DNA from: Nyssa sinensis
Lineage: Eukaryota > Streptophyta > Magnoliopsida > Cornales > Nyssaceae
Direction of reading: 5' to 3'
Assembly (NCBI GenBank): GCA_008638375.1
Contig: CM018032.1
Location: forward strand, 8,601,001 to 8,665,000
DNA: 64,000 bases
The translations under genes and the position numbers were made by a program. Shown here one piece after another: positions 59,901 through 64,000 of this stretch. The notes beneath the pieces are model-generated. The model made no database searches. It was not told the origin of the DNA and was given only the letters and a program-made list of their open reading frames with translations. How positions within the stretch are numbered: position 1 is the stretch's first letter; each line of letters starts with the position of its first letter.

Positions 59901-60650
59901 TAGAGATAAAATCTCATAACAAGCCAGGAAGTCACTGAATTTCCCCCTTCAGAAAACAAGAATGGACCAGTTCTAAGATTTCAAATAATTTTCATGAAAA
60001 TTAAGCCTACTACAACAATTATTATAAGAATAACACAAGAACTCACCAAACCATCCTTTCGATTCAGAAACAATCCAATAACTCTGGGCTTCACTTCGAG
60101 GGCCTGCATCTTTCCGGGTCTCACCACCACTAAATAAGAGCAAAGCCTCATCATCTTTGGCTGCGATCTCAACTCCCTCCTGTATATGTGTCACAAAAGT
60201 GGCAGCTTGGCCTGGATGTTTCTGATAAGATTCCAAAAACCAAGAATCCTCCTTATCAACTTTCTCACAACTATTACTCGTGTAAACCGAATGTCCAGCA
60301 ACCATTACAAGATTTCGAAGCTTTGCAAATGGATATGCCTCCGAACCCATATCGAATTTCCTATAACTACTCATCAATCGGAACCGGCTCTCATAAAGAG
60401 ATAATATTATGAGAATTGTGAACCCAAACGACAAGGAAATGAAGAAAACCAAAAGTGGATGCAACTTATAATAGAATTGAAGACGGTTTCCAAGGGATTT
60501 AAGCATTCTGATGGGATTGAGAGTTGAATTTTTCGTTGAATTTTTGGGCTTTCGGGTTCTTTTAATTGTTCCAGATTCTAAATCAAAGTCACTTCTTGGA
60601 TAAGCATTGAAGGACTTGGGGCTACCTGAGCCAAATGAATAATTTATCAT
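50914..60650 (-). CDS. DUF218 (YdcF-like) membrane-anchored protein
   Basis: Three exons on the minus strand: 60650-60047, 52249-52125 and 51234-50914 (TAA), all GT-AG and in phase, 349 residues. The ATG at 60650 ([10 protein letters not shown]) is chosen because the frame upstream has no ATG. A single hydrophobic helix at residues 64-86 ([20 protein letters not shown]) after a basic stretch predicts a type II membrane protein. The soluble part holds [83 protein letters not shown] and a C-terminal [20 protein letters not shown]. This is the conserved eukaryotic DUF218 family, also present in yeasts; bacterial relatives include YdcF and SanA, and the biochemical role is not established. Intron 1 is about 7.8 kb and filled with LINE debris and a MITE, yet the coding exons are intact. 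Confidence 0.93.
52420..52976 (+). mobile_element. LINE 3' fragment, antisense in DUF218 intron
   Basis: The plus strand reads [18 protein letters not shown], a stop where Trp is expected, then [20 protein letters not shown], the region just after the RT of plant L1 ORF2. It ends in GATAAAATAAAATAA, a degraded A-rich tail. Confidence 0.72.
52977..53145 (-). mobile_element. LINE 3' end, minus strand
   Basis: A T8 run followed by ATAAGTATATATTAAAG and an L1-like 3' region; on the minus strand this is a LINE tail ending in poly-A. Only the 3' terminus is left. Confidence 0.5.
53146..54960 (-). mobile_element. L1-type LINE B, 5'-truncated, minus strand
   Basis: A poly-T run (53144-53162) marks its poly-A tail. 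Reading minus from 54960: [95 protein letters not shown] (catalytic Asp pair present), [14 protein letters not shown] and [20 protein letters not shown]. Frames change several times and stops are present, so it is inactive. Confidence 0.88.
54961..56965 (-). mobile_element. L1-type LINE A fragment, minus strand, split by a MITE
   Basis: Minus strand: [20 protein letters not shown] (about 56930), [10 protein letters not shown] where FADD has become [64 protein letters not shown], then across the MITE the zf-RVT part [20 protein letters not shown] and a C-terminal [20 protein letters not shown]. It is 5' truncated inside the RT and abuts LINE B. Frame changes and the catalytic change show it is dead. 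Confidence 0.85.
55352..55737. mobile_element. 386-bp MITE with 8-bp target duplication (hAT-like)
   Basis: Inside LINE A. Left end CTAAGAAGCACTGATACGGA, right end complementary to CTATGAAGCACGGATACGCT, both followed by stretches rich in GACACGGATACG and GTGTCCGACACG motifs. GTAAATGC flanks it exactly at 55344-55351 and 55738-55745. An 8-bp duplication and the size fit a non-autonomous hAT element. It has no coding capacity. Confidence 0.9.
57064..57513 (+). repeat. ACC/CAC-rich low-complexity tract
   Basis: A CA microsatellite (57098-57110) leads into imperfect CCACCA/ATCACC repeats. These keep a frame open for 149 codons rich in Thr, His and Pro. Composition bias alone explains the open frame; no family resemblance. 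Confidence 0.65.
57525..58259 (+). repeat. ~367-bp tandem duplication in DUF218 intron
   Basis: 57525-57890 and 57891-58259 align end to end (ATGCAACCAAAAATGCAACA ... GCTTAGTTGCAATTGTTTCA) with a modest number of substitutions and small indels in the A/T runs. Confidence 0.88.
58260..60046. other. Remainder of DUF218 intron 1
   Basis: AT-rich, no element or exon recognised between the tandem duplication and exon 1. Confidence 0.55.
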
Positions 60651-61200
60651 GATAGGTTGAATCCAGTTTCTGGGTTTGGGAAGGGAGGGAATCAAGCATA
60701 ACCAGATGGAATTCTAGAAGAGGAAATCAATGTTGCTATGAAATTCTGATAAAAATGGAAAATTCAAGCATACCCAGCCGGAAATTTAGAGAGAAATCAA
60801 TGGGATCATGAATTTCTGATTTGCATTGATCTCTTCAGAAAAAGGTAAATATAGGAAGAACCAACTTTCAGTTCACATCAGAAACAAAATCAAACAATCA
60901 TGCATGAACTTCCCTAATTCTGCAACATCAAACCCTCATCCCAGAGGTCCAAATGGGAACACATAATCAAACCCAGAAGAAAACATCAAAGGGAGAGAAT
61001 TGGAGAAGGTCACGAGATTTGCAAGTGTAAATTATCATCAGATAGATAGAGCTCACTGAAGTGGTAGATGTTCTCAGTGCAATGAAAAGAATATCTAGAC
61101 TTCCAGAGATCCCTTGCGTTTGGAAGCTGGTAAACGAGAGAGCATTTCTTTGGAGAGAGTCACAGAAACATGCCGGACCGGAGACTGGCTGCAAGGATTG
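60651..61200 (-). promoter_or_regulatory. 5' leader and promoter-proximal region of DUF218 gene
   Basis: Moderately GC-balanced sequence upstream of the ATG on the minus strand, with CT-rich stretches (near 61140) typical of a plant 5' UTR. The base composition switches to AT-rich spacer at about 61210. A leader intron is possible but unproven. Confidence 0.45.
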
Positions 61201-61349
61201 ACCACCGATAATTTTAATTTCCCCTTAACTTAAATTTGTTTGTCAATTTCCTATTGATACACGTGTTTAGAATAAAATTTTTAAAATATAAATTTACAAG
61301 TATAATATTACTATTTTTATTTTAAAATATAAATTTGAAAAGTCTAATA

Positions 61350-61790
61350 TTATTATTTAAAAAAATACTAAAAAATTTTTAAAATAAAATTTTAAATGTA
61401 AAAGTTTATGATATATTTTTTTTTTTTTATCTAAAAAGCTTAAAAACTCAAATTGTTAAAAAATATATTACTGATTATATTATAATGTCTTTCAAGATAC
61501 ATTTAAAAAAATATATAAATAAAGTAAAAATTTATTTTTTAGGCATTATAGATAAATAAAAAATGTTATTATTATTATTTTTTGGATTGAAGAATTGTTA
61601 TTTCTATTATTTAATATTTTTTAAAATGTATATTGAAAGTTATTTTAGTTTATTCAATAATATTTTTTTAAGAGTATTGAGATGTAAGTTAATAATTGAA
61701 TTTTTTTGTATTAAATTTTTTAAATAAAAAAAATATATCATAGATTTTTTAAATTGAAAAAATTATTTTAAAGACTTTTTAGGTCATAAA
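61350..61790. repeat. AT-rich inverted-repeat (MITE-like) family, copy 3
   Basis: Begins TTTAAAAAAATACTAAAAAA and ends AAAGACTTTTTAGGTCAT. Shares AAAATTT.TGATATATTTTTT, TATTACTGATTATATTA, CTTTCAAGATACATTT and GGCATTATAGATAAATAAAA with copy 2. Confidence 0.68.
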
Positions 61791-62692
61791 CTAAGTTTTT
61801 TATTTTTAAGGTATATATTTGTGAGACTCTTTTGTATTTATTAGATAATTATGAAGTTTTTTTTTCTAAAAATCTAAAATTAAGGGACTGTTGTAAATTT
61901 TTAAAATAGCAATTGTGTAATTCTCATTTTGTAGTAATAAGGAAAAATTATGAAGAATTAATTGAACAACTGATTTTTGTGATTACGAAATATAAGTTCT
62001 TCTTTTTGTCCTTTATTTAATAGAAATCGTGAATATATATATATATATATATATAATATAATATATTACAAACACACAAAAATTAAATACTAAAGTTTTT
62101 AAATTCAAACAAAACTGAAAAACTTGAAAAATATCATATTCGGATTGAAAATACAATGAGGTATAATTTCAAGTTTGATCAACCTTCATTGATGGGTATA
62201 TATTTCTTAAAATATTTTCTAACTTTCTAAAATACAATGTTGGGTTTAGATATTATTTTTAAAAATCTATCCTTGTAAAAACCGATTTATTTGTTTTTTT
62301 TTTCTTCAAAATGAAAGATTGCCTCGAAACATAAAAAAAAAAAAAACTCTCCAATTCTTAATCAGTGATGTGATCTGCATAAGATTACATATAATTTATT
62401 TTCATAGAGATTAAGTCATAAATTTATTTTTAGGGGGCAAAAAATGAGGGTATGTTTGAAAAAATTATTAATTGAAATTTTTCTAAAAAATATTAAATTG
62501 AAATTAATATAATAATAAAGCGCAAATTTTTTTAAAGTTAATGGAAGAAAAAATATAAATTAAAATGATTATATTTGGAAACCTTTAAAAAATATAAAGA
62601 AATTTTCAAATAAAGAATTGAGAGAAGATATATTTAAAAATATCTTGGATAATATAAAAAATAAAGTTAAAGAATTGAGTGGAGCAACTGCA

Positions 62693-63382
62693 AGGGGTGG
62701 CAATTTGTGTTCGTATGTTATATTCAAGTTATGTCAAGATACATATATTTTAAAAATAATGTCAATTCGAACATGACTCGATTAATTAATCGTGACAATT
62801 TTTCTGACACATATGATTTGTTTTTTAAATAAGTTAACACGACATGACTCGACTAATCTATTTAATAAATAGGTCGTGTCAAATAAAATGACCCGATATA
62901 ACCCAAATAACTTGTTTAACTATTAAACATGTTTGACACAAATAACCTGTATGACACGAATGACATATTTCAATAAATTACATATAATTTTCAACTAAAA
63001 AAGTTATTTTTTAAATTATTATACTTTTATTATTTCTATATTAATAATTATAACACTTATATTCATGATTAACGTTAATAATTAATTGTTTTTTGAAAAT
63101 CTTTTTATATTATTAGTATAATAATAGAGGGATAAAACATATTAATCGTGTCAATTTCAAGTTAACGGGTCAATTTTGTGTCACTTTTGAGTTACATGTC
63201 AGATTTGAGTCACTTGACATATTTTAATAAACGGGTCAATTTTGAGTTAGTTAGATCAACCCGAATACAATACAAATAATAATCATATTAATCGTGTCTG
63301 ACCTATTTTTGACCCAAACATATTTAAGTCCAACTCAAAATTTACAAAATTCGTGGCATTTTCAAATCGCGTGCCATCCCAA
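62693..63382. mobile_element. MITE-like element with GGGGTGGCA termini
   Basis: Left end GGGGTGGCAATTTGTGTTCG, right end complementary to GGGATGGCACGCGATTTG. Subterminal motifs (CGTGTCAA, GACACGA, AACGGGTCAATTTT, GACCCG) recur in both orientations. The GGGGTGGCAA terminus is a familiar plant non-autonomous DNA-transposon end. No unambiguous target duplication was read. Confidence 0.6.
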
Positions 63383-64000
63383 CAACTACCCTTCTTAGGC
63401 CCTAGGTTGCTCGGCCCTGCTTTAGTAAAATGGAGATAATCAAATGGGATTTTTCAAGTAATTTTATGATGTAACCAATGAAGGGGCGTGGCCCATCAAG
63501 AGAGCTGGTAGGTTAATTTGGACATCATCAAGTTCGGGACCACTAAGTTTGAGGCTTTCTTAATAAATTTTGATGGGGTGTGTCTGTTAATGAACTATGG
63601 GTTCTTCATGATCGACTTCAAATCATCAACTTGATTTAAACTTGGGTCTCATCAGATGAATCCAGATGCCCAAGTGGCTATTAACCATATTGGCTTTTGA
63701 GTCTTAAGCAATAAGGACAAGCATAGTGGCCACAATCTTTAATCACAATTGTTGCCAAATAGGGCATGAAGGAGGATCTTCCACGCACACTTTTTTTTTT
63801 TTGGGTAAAAAGAAGTGGTATCTCAATTTTATCACATTAATGATACGTTCTATTTATGTGATAACTCGAAAATCTCATGAACAGTAAACATGTTAGAGTG
63901 AATTTGGAATCTCTGAATTTACGGCACGTCATTTAAGTCAACCTGCCCACTATCCAAACTCTTCCACATATATATAGAGAGAGGCCAATCAATGTGCCAA

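Larger units (their letters stand above)
61201..64000. other. AT-rich intergenic DNA at right edge
   Basis: Contains MITE-like copy 3 (61350-61790), a TA microsatellite (62033-62055) and a second MITE-like element (62693-63382). The remainder, 63383-64000, shows no gene. Confidence 0.6.

Noticed and set aside
60651..60695. Longer N-terminus for the DUF218 protein
   Set aside because: The frame remains open to 60695 but contains no ATG there; it would require a TTG start, so the ATG at 60650 is preferred.

Overview
The window is nuclear DNA of a dicot-type flowering plant. Genes are split by GT-AG introns in an AT-rich background with many microsatellites, and LTR retrotransposons with the initiator-Met-tRNA primer site, plant L1-type LINEs and MITEs fill most of the rest. 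The large, insertion-bearing introns would fit a woody eudicot, but I cannot name the species.

Four host genes are supported. (1) VPS45 (+, 1-9097, first exon or exons cut off by the window edge) is an SM protein for endosomal and trans-Golgi SNARE fusion. (2) A short DUF506/PDDEXK_6 protein (-, 16348-17347) has three exons. (3) A pathogen-related protein of the SnoaL-like fold (+, 46681-48168) has four exons. (4) A DUF218/YdcF-like single-pass membrane protein (-, 50914-60650) has three exons, one intron being about 7.8 kb. A broken two-exon remnant of the mitochondrial lipid-A-pathway enzyme LpxA lies at 29610-29913. The genes do not form a pathway or cluster.

Layout: 1-9.1 kb VPS45, whose 3.9 kb intron 8 holds a 262-bp tandem duplication and a LINE scrap; 9.1-16.3 kb AT-rich spacer with a MITE copy and a roughly 95-bp tandem array; 16.3-17.3 kb the DUF506 gene; 18.4-25.5 kb a duplicated segment carrying a 5'-truncated LINE, which itself carries a complete but decayed Ty1-copia element and a MITE; 26.5-27.8 kb a small non-autonomous LTR element with an internal array of CACGTG-like repeats; 28-31.8 kb low-information DNA with the LpxA remnant; 31.8-36.9 kb a chromodomain Ty3-gypsy element lacking its 3' LTR; 39.5-42.6 kb two pieces of one LTR family in opposite orientation; 43-46.6 kb spacer; 46.7-48.2 kb the pathogen-related gene; 48.6-50.1 kb duplications and LINE debris; 50.9-60.7 kb the DUF218 gene with a LINE graveyard in its intron; 61.2-64 kb spacer with two MITE-like elements.

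I found no tRNA, rRNA or CRISPR and no convincing new gene system. The most informative observations are the layered transposon insertions with readable target-site duplications, the repeat-filled non-autonomous LTR element, an AT-rich inverted-repeat family with three copies in the window, and the LpxA remnant that has lost its catalytic histidine.
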